From the NCBI GenBank assembly GCA_014084085.1, contig NPFB01000206.1, positions 37,958-66,103 of the forward strand: 28,146 bases of DNA. The letters are read 5' to 3'. The position numbers and the translations under genes were made by a program. Every line of letters begins with the position of its first letter. The stretch's first letter is position 1. The DNA comes from Hondaea fermentalgiana. Taxonomy: Eukaryota > Sar > Bigyra > Thraustochytrida > Thraustochytriidae. Below the pieces are notes generated by a model. That model was not told the DNA's origin, made no database searches, and worked only from the letters and a program-made list of their open reading frames with translations. Positions 1 to 8,622 of the stretch are shown piece after piece.

Positions 1-50
1 ACGCCCGCGAGCTCCGCACGGAGCCACGCCTCGATCCGCGGCGGCGCCAT
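1..50 (-). CDS. Probable N-terminus of a gene running off the left edge
   Basis: On the minus strand an ATG at position 50 opens a frame that stays open to the window edge and reads MAPPRIEAWLRAELAG. The ATG sits in a good eukaryotic context, with GCCGC before it and G after it. The peptide mixes Arg, Glu, Trp and Leu like an amphipathic helix, unlike the low-complexity translations of the DNA to its right. Only 16 codons are visible, so no family can be named. If real, the GC-rich DNA to the right is its promoter and 5' leader. A chance ATG in GC-rich DNA cannot be excluded. Confidence 0.35.
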   Translation of the reverse strand, partial: MAPPRIEAWLRAELAG

Positions 51-153
51 GCGGCACGGGGCGCGGGGCCGGCCAGCCGGCCAGCGCTTCCCCCGCGAGC
101 GTCCGAGCGAGAGCGAAAGCGAGCGACCGCGAGTCGCCACGGCCCCGTGGCGC

Positions 154-172
154 GCTAGCTAGCTAGCTAGCT
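154..172. repeat. (CTAG)n tetranucleotide run
   Basis: About 4.5 copies of the self-complementary tetramer GCTA/CTAG, directly followed by a T-rich stretch. Shorter CTAG clusters recur nearby at about 1348-1364. Confidence 0.9.
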
Positions 173-430
173 TTCTTTGTTTGCTTTTGCTAGTTGCTCG
201 CGGCCACGCGGGCGGGTTTCCTGCCGCGAGTGAGCGAGCTCAGCCAGCCAGCCAGCTACGGCCAGCCGAGCTGCGGCTGGCTCACGCACGCACGTACGCG
301 CGCACGCACCGACCCGGTCCGCCGCGATTCCGTTCGCTCTCTGGCTGCTTGTTCGTTCCGTCGGCCGGCCAGGCGCCAGTTGCTCGCTCGCTCGCTCGCT
401 TGCTTGCCGCTGCCAGTTGCAGTCTCCGTC

Positions 431-489
431 TCTCTGTCTGTCTGTGTGACTGTCTGTCTGTGTGTGACTGTCTGTCTGTCTGTCTGTCC
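431..489. repeat. (CTGT)n / TGTG compound microsatellite
   Basis: Imperfect CTGT/TCTG repeats interrupted twice by GTGTGACTG. The run is strongly pyrimidine/purine asymmetric and generates artefactual Ser/Cys/Val-rich reading frames. Confidence 0.9.
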
Positions 490-735
490 TCTGCGGCGCT
501 CTCTGCCCCTCTCCCGGGCGCGCTCTGTCCCCGCCTCCTCGTCCCGGCTCCGGCGGGTGGCCTGCCTCTGCCGCCGGAGCCCCCGCCCCTGCTTCTTGCG
601 CGCCTCGCTCCCCGACGCGGGCGCGAGCTGCAGCCGCGACGCCTACGCGCGGCGCGGCCTCGCGGCGCGGCCCTGCTGGCTGGCTGGCCCGGCGCGGCCG
701 GCGCCTCGGGTGGCGCTGCTGCTGCGAGCGCGGGG

Positions 736-776
736 GGATGGAGGGATGGAGGGATGGAGGGGATGGATGGGCTGGA
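736..776. repeat. GGATGGAG-type tandem repeat
   Basis: Three to four copies of an 8-base GGATGGAG/GGGATGGA unit, ending in GGATGGATGGG. Confidence 0.85.
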
Positions 777-1197
777 AGCCGCCGGCCTCCCTCTCCCTGC
801 GCGGCGAACTCTGGCTCGCTGGGCGCGCCCGAGCGTGCCGGCCACGGCTGCCGCTCCTCCCCGCGACCTGGACGCGGTGACGACGGACGCTCGCTGGCTG
901 GCTGGCCGGCCGGCTGCCTGGCTGGCGTGCGCGCGGCAGAACGGAGTGGCGCGGCAACGGAGTTGAGGACCTGGGGCGCACGCAACGCAACGAAAGCGAG
1001 CGAGATAAGGTAACTTCGGTAGCCAGCTAGCGCCCACGTACGAGCTACGCTAGCCCTGCGCCGCCCGCCTACCCGGTAGCCGCGGTGCGGCCGGTAGGGT
1101 ACTGCTAGGCGCCAGCTAGGAGCGCCCGGCAGTTCAGGCGACGAATGAGGTGAGCGCGCAACCTGGAAAGCGATCATCCAGGAGGGAGAGGGCGAGG

Positions 1198-1224
1198 AAG
1201 GAGGGAGGGAGGGAGGGAGGGAAG
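1198..1224. repeat. (GGGA)n run
   Basis: Five to six purine-only GGGA/GGAG units, lying between two splice-donor-like sites (1150 and 1317). Confidence 0.9.
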
Positions 1225-1446
1225 GAGCGCGGGACTCGGAAGCAGGAAACAGAAGAAGCAACTCCAGGGCCGCCTTCCCGCTCCTCGACCTGCTGGCTGC
1301 TGCACCGCTGTCTGGAGTGAGTCACTCGCGCGACTGCGATTGGCAGGCTAGCTAGCTGGCTAGCTGCAGGCCACTGGCCCTGGCCGAGGGATGATGGATG
1401 CTGCGACTCGCAGTCGCGGAGGTCAAGGGTTCGTGCGTCGATCGAG

Positions 1447-1511
1447 TTGGTTGGTTGGTTCGATCGATCGATTGAGTGATCGATCGATCGGTCGTTCGTT
1501 CGTTCGTTCGC
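1447..1511. repeat. GGTT / GATC / GTTC tetranucleotide clusters
   Basis: Adjacent runs of GGTT, then GATC-type (CGATCGATCGATT and again later), then TCGT/GTTC. The consecutive tetramer runs differ in unit but not in length, suggesting slippage followed by point mutation. Confidence 0.85.
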
Positions 1512-1688
1512 AGTCCATTGTCGTGTCGCGTGCAGTCGTCGGTCCTTCCGGGTTGGTACTTGACCTCGAGCGGGCCGGCTCAGCGCGGCTCAGCCGGCCA
1601 GCCGCAACACAGCGTCCACTACTGTAAGAACAACTCGAACAACAACCAACTTCGACTTCGATCTTTTTTCAACAAGACCTGCCTTTGC

Positions 1689-1731
1689 CTCCGCCACCGC
1701 CACCGCCACCGCCACCGCCATCGCCATCGCC
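1689..1731. repeat. (GCCACC)n hexanucleotide tract
   Basis: About six GCCACC/GCCATC hexamers, translating as Ala-Thr, His-Arg or Pro-Pro depending on frame. An ATG at 1750 follows, opening a six-codon frame MVEEHK that ends exactly at the splice donor at 1768. Confidence 0.85.
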
Positions 1732-2120
1732 TTCGCAATCGCAAACCTCATGGTTGAAGAACACAAGGTGAGTGAGAAAAATGAAACAACGCAAAAGCGG
1801 CAACGCAAAATCTACCATGGGCTACTCAACGCCAAAGAAGAAGAAGCGGCGACAGCGACGCGTCGCACACAGCGCCAACCGTGTCGGAGCCAGTTGCACC
1901 GGGCCAGCTAGCATCGCTACAGCTGGCCGCGGACAGCCGCTGCAGCTACCGTGTCCCTCGCGGCGGCCCTCATCTCATCACTGCTGGGGGCTGGCCGCGC
2001 CGACCTCTTGCTTGCCCAAGCAGAGCGTAGCAGAGCAGACGCAGACGCCGCGAAGACACCGTGACGTTGGGAGGGAGCGGGGAGGAGCGGTCGGTCGCGG
2101 AGAGGGCGGGCGGCAGAGAC

Positions 2121-2160
2121 GCAGGGCAGGGCAGGGCAGGGCAGGGCAGGGCAGGGCAGC
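2121..2160. repeat. (GGGCA)n pentanucleotide run
   Basis: Seven nearly perfect GGGCA units, one of the longest perfect short-repeat tracts in the window. Confidence 0.95.
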
Positions 2161-2805
2161 GCGGCGTGACTCCGCGGCAGCGCAGAGGCGCGCTGGCCGC
2201 GGGGTTCGCGGAGAGGAAAGCGGAAATGCAAGCTGCAGCTGGCGAGCGGGCGGGCGGGCGAAGAAGCGAAAAATGCAAGCGAGCTATAATAGCTAGCGAG
2301 CGAGCGAGCAAGCAGGCGTGACCGGCGAGGCGGAGCGAGGCGTGTGCGAGAGCGCAGGACGCGGAGCAGTCAGTGGCAGGAGGGGGCGGCAGAGGCTGCT
2401 TTTTTAGGCGTGCCGAGGAGCAGAGCCTAGCCTCACGCGAGGGGTTTGAACACGAGGTGTCGAGGTCGATGAATGGAGAATAAACGGGTACGAGGTCTTT
2501 CTTTCTGCCTCGTGAGTGCGCTGGCTGCCTCGCCTCGGCCGCAAAGCGCGCGCGGAGGTGGAGCGGTGCAGGGCTCGTGCGCTTTCGGCTTCGCGTCTGC
2601 GCAGAGGAAGGGAAAGGGCGTTGGCGAAGCAGGCAAAGCCAACGCAAAGCAGGCAAGTTTTCGAAGGAAGCTAGCTCGCTCCTGATGAGGAGACAGCCTG
2701 AGCATGCCTGCTGCAGGAACCCCCCGACGCCTGAGACTTTCCCTCCCGCAAGGCCACGCCGGGCAGACATGCACGTACGCACGCACGCACGCCAGCGGGC
2801 CGGCT

Positions 2806-2852
<47 letters not shown>
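2806..2852. repeat. (AAGC)n tetranucleotide run
   Basis: About eleven perfect AAGC units. On the minus strand this translates as repeated Ala-Cys-Leu-Leu, which explains the seeming Leu/Cys-rich frame there and argues against a gene. Confidence 0.95.
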
Positions 2853-2853
<1 letters not shown>

Positions 2854-3197
2854 CGCTCGTCCTCTCGTCCGCTCGCGCGGCGGCGTGTCGCTGTCGCGGG
2901 CGGGCAGCGATCAGAGTGACGAGGGCGAGAGCGCCGCGGGAGGGGATGCTCGGGAGCTGTCCCCCCATCGTGATAATCTTGATGTGACACAGAGTGTGTT
3001 CTCACTTTTTCTGGTAACACGCGTGCCACCCACCTATCCATCCACCCACCACGCAACCTTCCACGCCCGCTGCCGACACCGACTGCAACTGCGAGTATAG
3101 TGTCGCTACGCGAGAGATCCCGAGGCCTGCCCTGGCTGGCTGGTTTTCGGTCGGGTGGCCTGCAGCGCCTGCCTGCTAGCATAGAGACTACTTGATA

Positions 3198-3632
3198 TCA
3201 GTGGCGTGGTGGCGGCGGTATGATCTTGATACAGCCAGCCACACACACGCACTCACGCAAGCTCACACCTTGCATTGATTTTCTCGTCGTCCACCGCGGA
3301 CTAACTGTAAAAACTCTCTGTAAGAGTGATGGAAGCTTGCCAGCGGTCGGCCTGCGCGCAGTGCAGTGCATTGGAGTGTAGTGCAGTGCTTCTGGAGACG
3401 GACGCGAAGATGATGTGACATCATCGCGACCGTCAGCGTCTTTCTCATAAAGAGAGTGGACCCACCAGTGATCACGAGCAATCATCACGCCGAGGTCACG
3501 CAGCGGCGATTCATTGGCGAAAGATAGTGGTCTGGCGAGTGAGCATAATTGCAAAAATGCAGACAGAACAGCCAGAATACGTCTCCCGACCCTAGCTAGA
3601 TCCCTTCGTACATGCAAGAGACAGCGATCGAT
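3198..3632. other. Interval 3' of the minus-strand gene; possible extra 3' exon
   Basis: No independent gene is seen. On the minus strand a frame is open from about 3591 to 3198 and contains a plausible segment (VMIARDHWWVHSLYEKDADG). It could be a terminal exon of the gene at 3633-4548: AG|GTAAAT at 3637/3636 and TAG|GG at 3592/3591 would excise 45 bases and keep the phase. The distal part (Pro-rich, CA-repeat derived) looks non-coding. Confidence 0.25.
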
Positions 3633-4548
3633 TTACCTAGGCAAGACTTGGGGGAGCGCCGCCGCTTGACGCGTACGGAGATCTTGCAGCCACGCCGAGG
3701 TCGGTCGAGGTTTACCAACAATTGCAGAGCGAGGTCGTGGCACACGTGAGCTTCGAGCCCGCTCCTCAAGACGCGCCGCGCGCTCGCGATGCGCTCGTTT
3801 TACAGGGTATAATGCTGTAAAGCTGGACCTGTACATTGCAGCAAGGTCTGCCTCCAGGTCTGCAGCCGACCTGGCAGCCACGGGGAGACGCTCGCCGCGC
3901 GTCTGCGCCTGCACCGCGCGCTTGAGATCTTGCCGAGCTCTGCCCATATTTTCCACGAGCTGCACGAGGTCTGCCTCGCATGTCACAGTGCCTTCGCCGT
4001 TGGTCGAAAGGGTGGAAGAAGACGACCGTGTCTCTCGTCGCTGCGCGGACTTTTTGCTCGACTTTTTGGACTGCGCCAACGTTAGCGCAACGTAGGCCTC
4101 CATGCCACTCTGCGCGACAGCCCAGGCGCGCTGCCCATGTCGCGCTGCAACCGCACGTTTGTACGCTTTCTCGCGACGCCCGATGCTCAAGTGCGAGTGC
4201 TGTGCGCCGGCGTCCCAGTCTTCGTTAGCCTGATCTGTAGCTTGTCGGGCAGCAACCAAGAACAACTCGAACCACCTGCTGCTGCTATGGCCAGCTAGCT
4301 GCAGCTCCTCCTCCTCTCGACTCATCTCGCACACGTACCTCATCTTGCAGGCTCCGTAGCAGCCCCTCCTCGACCGTCGCGCGCGGCCGCGGCGGCGGGC
4401 CAAAGGACGCCATGGGGTCGCTCTCACCGCCTCGTTGCATGTCTGGCTGGTATAGACATGCCGGCCGCAGCCGATTCGAGTCCCGGAATGGACCCAACCA
4501 AGCGCTCTTGAGTGCAAAGTTCTCGTGTCGCATACTTACTTGCGGCAT
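3633..4548 (-). CDS. Unrecognised basic helical protein, probably with micro-introns
   Basis: I do not recognise the family. The main exon (about 4298 to the stop at 3633) encodes some 220 residues of Arg/Ala/Lys-rich, mostly helical sequence with a Ser/Lys-rich linker (KKSSKKSAQRR) and a C-terminal stretch holding RPRSA and RPTSA. Two start options exist. In the first, ATG at 4413 in a strong context begins MASFGPPPRPRATVEEGLLR in another frame and joins the main exon through a 40-base GTACGT...CAG intron (4338-4299). The frame can extend back to ATG at 4548, where ATGCCGCAA precedes a perfect GTAAGT. In the second, the main frame is read through from an internal ATG (MSREEEELQ). The stop TAA overlaps a possible donor (CTAG|GTAAAT). 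Coding status is fairly likely; exon structure is inferred. Confidence 0.45.
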
Positions 4549-4691
4549 AGTGGTGTGTACTACTTGGCTCGCTCGCGCGCGAGCGACTCTTGATTTTGAG
4601 CCCGAAATCTAAATGTAAAAAAACAGCCTGAGCTTGAACTGACTGACCAATGGAAAGAAGTCTGTCAGCGCTTCCGAGTCTTTAGAGGGGA

Positions 4692-5117
4692 CTAAGGCCT
4701 TGTAATTCGTTTATAAAAATAGCATCGAAACGCATCATCATTGAAATGAAATTTCAAATAAGCAGTCCCTTTTGGCAATTCGCGTTCATAGGACGCCTCG
4801 TAAAATGCGCTCGCCGCTTTGCCCCCACAAACAATAAAGTGCCCTCACTGTTACCACCTCTGTCTATTGTACGCACCCAAGGCAGTCTAGCCGATCAACC
4901 ACCATCTTCTGACCCGTCCAGTGGAGCCATTGCAGATATCTCGATGCGAAGTAACTCGTCACGCTCTCCACAAGTTTTGCAACATAGCATTCCACCGTTT
5001 CTGAACGTGCTTAGAGATTCTTTGACGCTCAATCGATGCGACAGCAATCTGCTCAACGACGACATCGTCGCACCTGAGCAACGTTCTCTTGACGCAGCTT
5101 AGAAAAATTTCAAAATT
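4692..5117 (-). pseudogene. Coding-like segments in three frames; possible exons or decayed gene
   Basis: Three short minus-strand segments look protein-like but lie in different frames. (a) 5117-4959 has RTLLRCDDVVVEQIAVASIE followed by QRISKHVQKRWNAM, a helical stretch. (b) 5065-4895 starts at ATG 5065 (MSSLSRLLSHRLSV) and contains MLCCKTCGERDELLRIEIS, a CxxC pair; it ends at TGA after 56 residues. (c) 4844-4692 has an ELPKGTAYLKFHFNDDAF segment and ends KRITRP. Segments a and b overlap and would join if one base near 4985-5000 were skipped. A helix followed by CCxxCG resembles the junction between the Lon-like domain and the CULT domain of cereblon-type proteins, but the rest of a CULT domain is not evident. 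This could be a gene with tiny introns, an assembly error or a pseudogene. Confidence 0.25.
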
Positions 5118-5263
5118 TCAAAATCGCTTGCTTGAGAAACAAGGAAAGAAGAGCATGATTGAACTCATGCGCAGCGTTACAATCGGCAATCTTCCTTGTG
5201 AATTCTCAGCCCAGCAAGCTCACTATCAAGGCATCAGCTTGCTCAATACCACCGCCTTGCAAA

Positions 5264-5395
5264 GCACCACTAGCTTGCTGGACACCGAGACCTTTCGCTG
5301 GCCAGCATCACCACCTTACCAGACCTTATGCTAGCTCGCACCACTATCTTGCCAGACCTTATGATGGTATACGTCCACCTTGCTGGATCTCTGAT
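5264..5395 (-). repeat. Four tandem 33-bp units (11-codon periodicity)
   Basis: Units at 5363-5395, 5330-5362, 5297-5329 and 5264-5296 each measure exactly 33 bp. The middle two share most positions (ATAAGGTCTGG(C/T)AAG on the minus strand); the outer two are more diverged. Traces continue to about 5241. In one minus-strand frame they read as 11-residue repeats (IRSGKIVVRAS, IRSGKVVMLAS), but this frame ends at TAG in the fourth unit. The plus strand is also open across the units in one frame. A period divisible by three suggests coding origin. Confidence 0.75.
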
Positions 5396-5827
5396 AGGAG
5401 GACCTTCGCTTGCTGCAATGCTGCGTTCAAGTCGAATGCCATCAGAGCTTCAATTTGTGCCCTTGCTGAAGTGAACATGCTGCCGTGCTTCTCTAGCATT
5501 GCTTTCGACGTTTTGTAAAGAAAATGCTCGCTGCCATCGTCCAGGCGGCCGTCGCACAAACACATTTTCACGCTTGACAAAATTTACAAAGGCAAGATCG
5601 CGTGGTGCCATGAAGAAATCGCCTTCTCTTCTCGCATGCAATCGTTTCTGCATGCCGTCGTCATCTTCTTCATCACTTCCAGCGCAGCGAAGAAAACCGC
5701 ATCCCTCATTTATTTTCGCTGCGCCAAATGAGCTCTCCTCTCCCGCCACCAGACCCGACGAGACACCTTGTCGTTCATTCTTGGCTTTCATCCTCCGTTT
5801 TTTGTGTGTGTTGTGTAGTGTTCGCAT
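5359..5827 (-). CDS. Hypothetical protein segment(s), start at 5827
   Basis: An ATG at 5827 opens a 125-residue frame ending at 5450. It contains an acidic patch (GSDEEDDDG) and then GDFFMAPRDLAFVNFVKREN. In the next frame (open to 5359) lies a strongly helical segment: KTSKAMLEKHGSMFTSARA followed by QIEALMAFDLNAALQQAKVL. One frame may pass into the other through a small intron or a frameshift between about 5600 and 5500. A GTAAAT donor-like site lies in the overlap, but no acceptor in the right phase was found. No family is recognised. The segment may be the 5' part of the same gene as the patchwork at 4692-5117. Confidence 0.3.
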
Positions 5828-5984
5828 AGGCTGTTGACAAACAAGAAGCGGCGGGCGAGTGGCAAAAAGAAGCAGAGCCGAGCTTTGGAGCTAAGAGGCG
5901 AAGCAAGTCGCGCGCTGCAGGGAGTAGCGCGCACGAGCGAACACGGAGGCCCGCTGGTGCCCCCTTGAAGCTCCGACGCTCACT

Positions 5985-6005
5985 CACTTGCGTTCTCGCT
6001 TACAG
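5985..6005 (+). other. 3' splice acceptor in the leader of the deubiquitinase gene
   Basis: TTGCGTTCTCGCTTACAG is a pyrimidine-rich tract ending in CAG, preceded by CTCAC branch-point-like sequence. It sits 83 bases upstream of the chosen ATG (6088). The frame is open from here into the gene, so an upstream exon could contribute a different start. No matching donor was identified with confidence. Confidence 0.4.
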
Positions 6006-6087
6006 TTTGGCGGATCGAGAGCATTTGCGGAGCAGAAAAAGCGGCTTTGCAGACGCGAGCCCAAAGCCCTCTCGGTCGGCCCAGTCC

Positions 6088-8622
6088 ATGCCACGCGGCG
6101 GGGCGACAACGAGGGTAGGCGAACCTGGACTGCATGCCAGCGCTGATTCAAATGGCCCACCGCAGCAACTGCAAATGCAGCTAGAGTTGCAGGAGCAGCA
6201 GTGCAGGCACCTCAAGAAAAAAGAAGGCTTCAAACCACCAGCCAGCCTACGGGCGCTCAAGCGTCTTGAGCTGCCCGAGCCCGCGCCGGATGCAAATGTT
6301 GAAACAGATGAGAGCAATCCTGCATGTGTCTGCGTCACCTGTGGCGAACTCGTGGGCCATCCTCGCGAGTTAGAAAAGCACACATCTTCGTTTTCTCACC
6401 CAGTCTTTGTCACCCTCGCCACCGATCGCGGGGCTTGCAGATTGGTCTGCACGCGCTGTGGATCCAAGGATGAGAGAATTTTTTGCGATGTGGCTCATCC
6501 TGTCACCTTTCGCGATGCGCGCCTGCCCAAATTTCTCGACGACATTCACGAGTGGGTCGTTGGTCACGAGGCAAAACTTGCGGCCTTCCGCGCCGAGGCT
6601 GCAGCTGGCGCGACCGAGACTGCATGCGATGGCAGAGAGGACAATTCAGAAAAGTCAGGAAAGGCGAAAAAGGCCGTGAAGAAAGAACGCAAGCAAAAGA
6701 AAAAGAAAGTCAATGCATCGACTTCAAATAGCACAGAGGCTGAAGGAGAAGATCTTCCTCCTGCTCAAGAACTTGAAGACAATGCAACGTGCGCAAAAGC
6801 TTCCGCGTCAAAGGCTGGCAAACTGTTTGGAATTGCCAATGTCGGAAACTCGTGCTTTTTCAACAGCGTTCTCCAGGTGCTAACCCACTCACCAAGCTTG
6901 GTGCGGGAGATCGTCTCATCCGCTATGGAAGCGCACCGACGAGAGCAGGACTTTCCTGAGGTCGATCTTAGCTTCACCGAAGCTTTTGCCGGAATTCTAG
7001 ATTCTGTCTTTTCCGGCAGCATTGTGGATCACGGACGACGCATTGGCAAACGGCGCAAGGCCAAATCTAAGGGAAAACGAGACGCGTGGAGCGACGACGA
7101 CGACTTCAAAACCAACACCATCAAGTTCGATGAGCAAAAGGTGGCTACGGATGAAGACGCTCTTTGTAGCGTGAAAACGGACAAACTCGAGGACGGCAAG
7201 ATTTGCGACAAAGCACTGGTCGTGCCGTCTTCGCCGCCTTTGGTGCCCCTGAAGCGTGTGCATCCCAGTGAAATGCTTGCGCAGATTATGCTGCGGGCTC
7301 CTCAACTCGGCGGTTTTGGCCAGCAAGACGCGCATGAACTCTTAGTAGAGGTGCTGCGCGCTTTAGAGGAAGATGAAAAGGCCTTGTGGGAAGCCATGAC
7401 TGGGGAAGATTCTGCCAGCGGCGCAGGGAGTGCTGCGGACAAGAGCTTTACTTCCTATGTTTGGCAAGCGCTGTCCACAGAAGTGACGCGCGAAGTACGC
7501 TGTCTTCATTGTGGGCACACGTCGCGTCGAACGGAGGAAAGTGTGGTTACCTCACTCGATGTTCCTGACGCGTCAAAGGGTTCCGAGGCCCAAATCGGCG
7601 ATTGTATTGCCCAGATTCAGGCCGAGACCTTTCTACGCGTTGACGACGACAATGGTTTGGAATGTGAAAACTGTTCCTCTGCTGCAGATGCTGGTGATGA
7701 TGTCAACGGCGACATGAACATTGCGCAGCAAGAGAGCGATGACCATGACAGTCTTGATGCCGCATCAGGCAAAGTCTCAGATACAAAGGATGGTCATGGA
7801 CAAGATGGCGATGCAGATTCCATGGGCGGTTTGGATGCGCAGCTCCAGGAGCTAAACCTCGGCCAACCCACTCTTGACGAGGAGAGAGGGGAAGACGCGG
7901 AGGAGGACGAGGACGAGGTGTATTTATCGGATGATAGTGACGCATCCAATTTTCAACGGTCCGAGATCAGCTCGCCCACGTCAATGGACGACGCTTCTGA
8001 GGCCCCACCCTCGCCGCAATCTCAGTTGACGCCAGCTCTGCAGAATGGCACGTTATCTGGCCCCGAGGCCTTTCCAGTCACGTCGGATGCTGGCTCACTT
8101 GGCCCTGAAGAAGACGATGAAGAAAAAGGGGCACCAGGGCTGGGCCAAGGGGCGCAGGTGCAAGGTACAAAGCCCAAGATTATTAAGCGTGATGCTGTCA
8201 TGACAGACACACTTTCACGTGCTCCTCCTTACCTTGCGCTGCATCTCAAGCGCTTTCAGACAACCTTTAGCAACGGTGACATCCACACGCGCAAAATCAG
8301 GTCGCACGTGCGAGTCAAAGAGGTCGAAGACTTTGACTTTGCGGGTATTTCACACTCGTATCGTCTCTATGGCGTCGTTTGTCATCGCGGCGCTGGACTG
8401 AACCGAGGGCACTACATTTGCTATACTCGTCCTGCAGTGGCAATGTCCATGGAACCAGGGTATCACCCGCAATTTGAGGTGAAGCATGGTGTACCGACGC
8501 GGGGGAAGTGGTGGTACGCCTCTGACATGCAAGTGCGACCTGTAAAGCGCGAGGAAGTACTGGAAGACGAGGCGTATCTGCTGTTTTTCGAGCGCGTTGA
8601 CGTTGACACGAGTGAGAGCTAA
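6088..8622 (+). CDS. Ubiquitin carboxyl-terminal hydrolase, USP16/USP45-like
   Basis: A Cys-protease deubiquitinase of the USP (peptidase C19) family, 844 residues from the first in-frame ATG. A ZnF-UBP-type domain (about 75-165) carries CVCVTCGELVGH with Cys80, Cys82 and Cys85. A Lys-rich stretch (about 193-215), likely a nuclear signal, follows. The catalytic domain runs from about 247 to 837. The Cys box is NVGNSCFFNSVLQ with Cys256 as nucleophile. QQDAHE lies at 412-417. Finger-type CxxC pairs are CLHCG and CENC. The His box has RGHYICY with His775, and ASD has Asp813; the domain ends AYLLFFERV. An acidic Asp/Glu/Ser-rich insert (about 550-700) splits the catalytic domain, as in many USPs. 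An N-terminal ZnF-UBP, a basic linker and an ~820-residue length match USP16/45 (histone H2A deubiquitinase in animals). USP membership is firm; the subfamily is inferred. Confidence 0.9.
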   Translation: MPRGGATTRVGEPGLHASADSNGPPQQLQMQLELQEQQCRHLKKKEGFKPPASLRALKRLELPEPAPDANVETDESNPACVCVTCGELVGHPRELEKHTSSFSHPVFVTLATDRGACRLVCTRCGSKDERIFCDVAHPVTFRDARLPKFLDDIHEWVVGHEAKLAAFRAEAAAGATETACDGREDNSEKSGKAKKAVKKERKQKKKKVNASTSNSTEAEGEDLPPAQELEDNATCAKASASKAGKLFGIANVGNSCFFNSVLQVLTHSPSLVREIVSSAMEAHRREQDFPEVDLSFTEAFAGILDSVFSGSIVDHGRRIGKRRKAKSKGKRDAWSDDDDFKTNTIKFDEQKVATDEDALCSVKTDKLEDGKICDKALVVPSSPPLVPLKRVHPSEMLAQIMLRAPQLGGFGQQDAHELLVEVLRALEEDEKALWEAMTGEDSASGAGSAADKSFTSYVWQALSTEVTREVRCLHCGHTSRRTEESVVTSLDVPDASKGSEAQIGDCIAQIQAETFLRVDDDNGLECENCSSAADAGDDVNGDMNIAQQESDDHDSLDAASGKVSDTKDGHGQDGDADSMGGLDAQLQELNLGQPTLDEERGEDAEEDEDEVYLSDDSDASNFQRSEISSPTSMDDASEAPPSPQSQLTPALQNGTLSGPEAFPVTSDAGSLGPEEDDEEKGAPGLGQGAQVQGTKPKIIKRDAVMTDTLSRAPPYLALHLKRFQTTFSNGDIHTRKIRSHVRVKEVEDFDFAGISHSYRLYGVVCHRGAGLNRGHYICYTRPAVAMSMEPGYHPQFEVKHGVPTRGKWWYASDMQVRPVKREEVLEDEAYLLFFERVDVDTSES

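Larger units (their letters stand above)
1007..1774 (+). other. Series of 5' splice-site-like sequences (1010, 1150, 1317, 1768)
   Basis: Four plus-strand sequences match the eukaryotic donor consensus: AAG|GTAACT at 1010, GAG|GTGAGC at 1150, GGA|GTGAGT at 1317 and AAG|GTGAGT at 1768. All lie in DNA with no coding frame, as expected for alternative untranslated first exons. The last would end a tiny coding exon (ATG at 1750, six codons). A candidate acceptor with a T-rich tract ends at about 2406. No receiving coding exon could be identified, and whether the sites are used is inferred only. Confidence 0.35.
51..3197. other. Long GC-rich non-coding region, microsatellite-rich, with splice-donor-like sites
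   Basis: About 3.1 kb without a convincing protein-coding gene. Open frames here are long only because high GC content removes stop codons. Their translations are Arg, Ala, Pro and Ser rich and mirror short DNA repeats, and several overlapping frames on both strands are equally open. The stretch holds many tri- to pentanucleotide runs (listed separately), good 5' splice sites at 1010, 1150, 1317 and 1768 (+), and a pyrimidine-rich acceptor at about 2406 (+). The best reading is promoter plus untranslated leader exons, or a spliced non-coding transcript. Confidence 0.6.

Noticed and set aside
167..1261. 364-codon frame on the minus strand, and overlapping long frames on both strands
   Set aside because: Translations are Arg/Ala/Pro/Ser low complexity and follow the DNA repeats; several frames are equally open, as expected from high GC.
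2121..2852. CRISPR-like or other spaced repeat array
   Set aside because: These are simple pentamer and tetramer slippage runs without unique spacers, in a eukaryotic context.
2433..3182. 249-codon minus-strand frame with a Leu/Ala/Cys repeat
   Set aside because: The repeat is simply the (AAGC)n run; no conserved-looking segment.
4440..4500. tRNA-like 3' half (GATTCGAGTCCCGG ... followed by ACCA)
   Set aside because: The T-stem does not pair, and no D-arm or anticodon arm fits upstream; it lies at the start of a probable coding gene.
4746..5102. 118-codon plus-strand frame with ATG
   Set aside because: It opposes minus-strand segments that look more protein-like; no motif and no neighbouring support.
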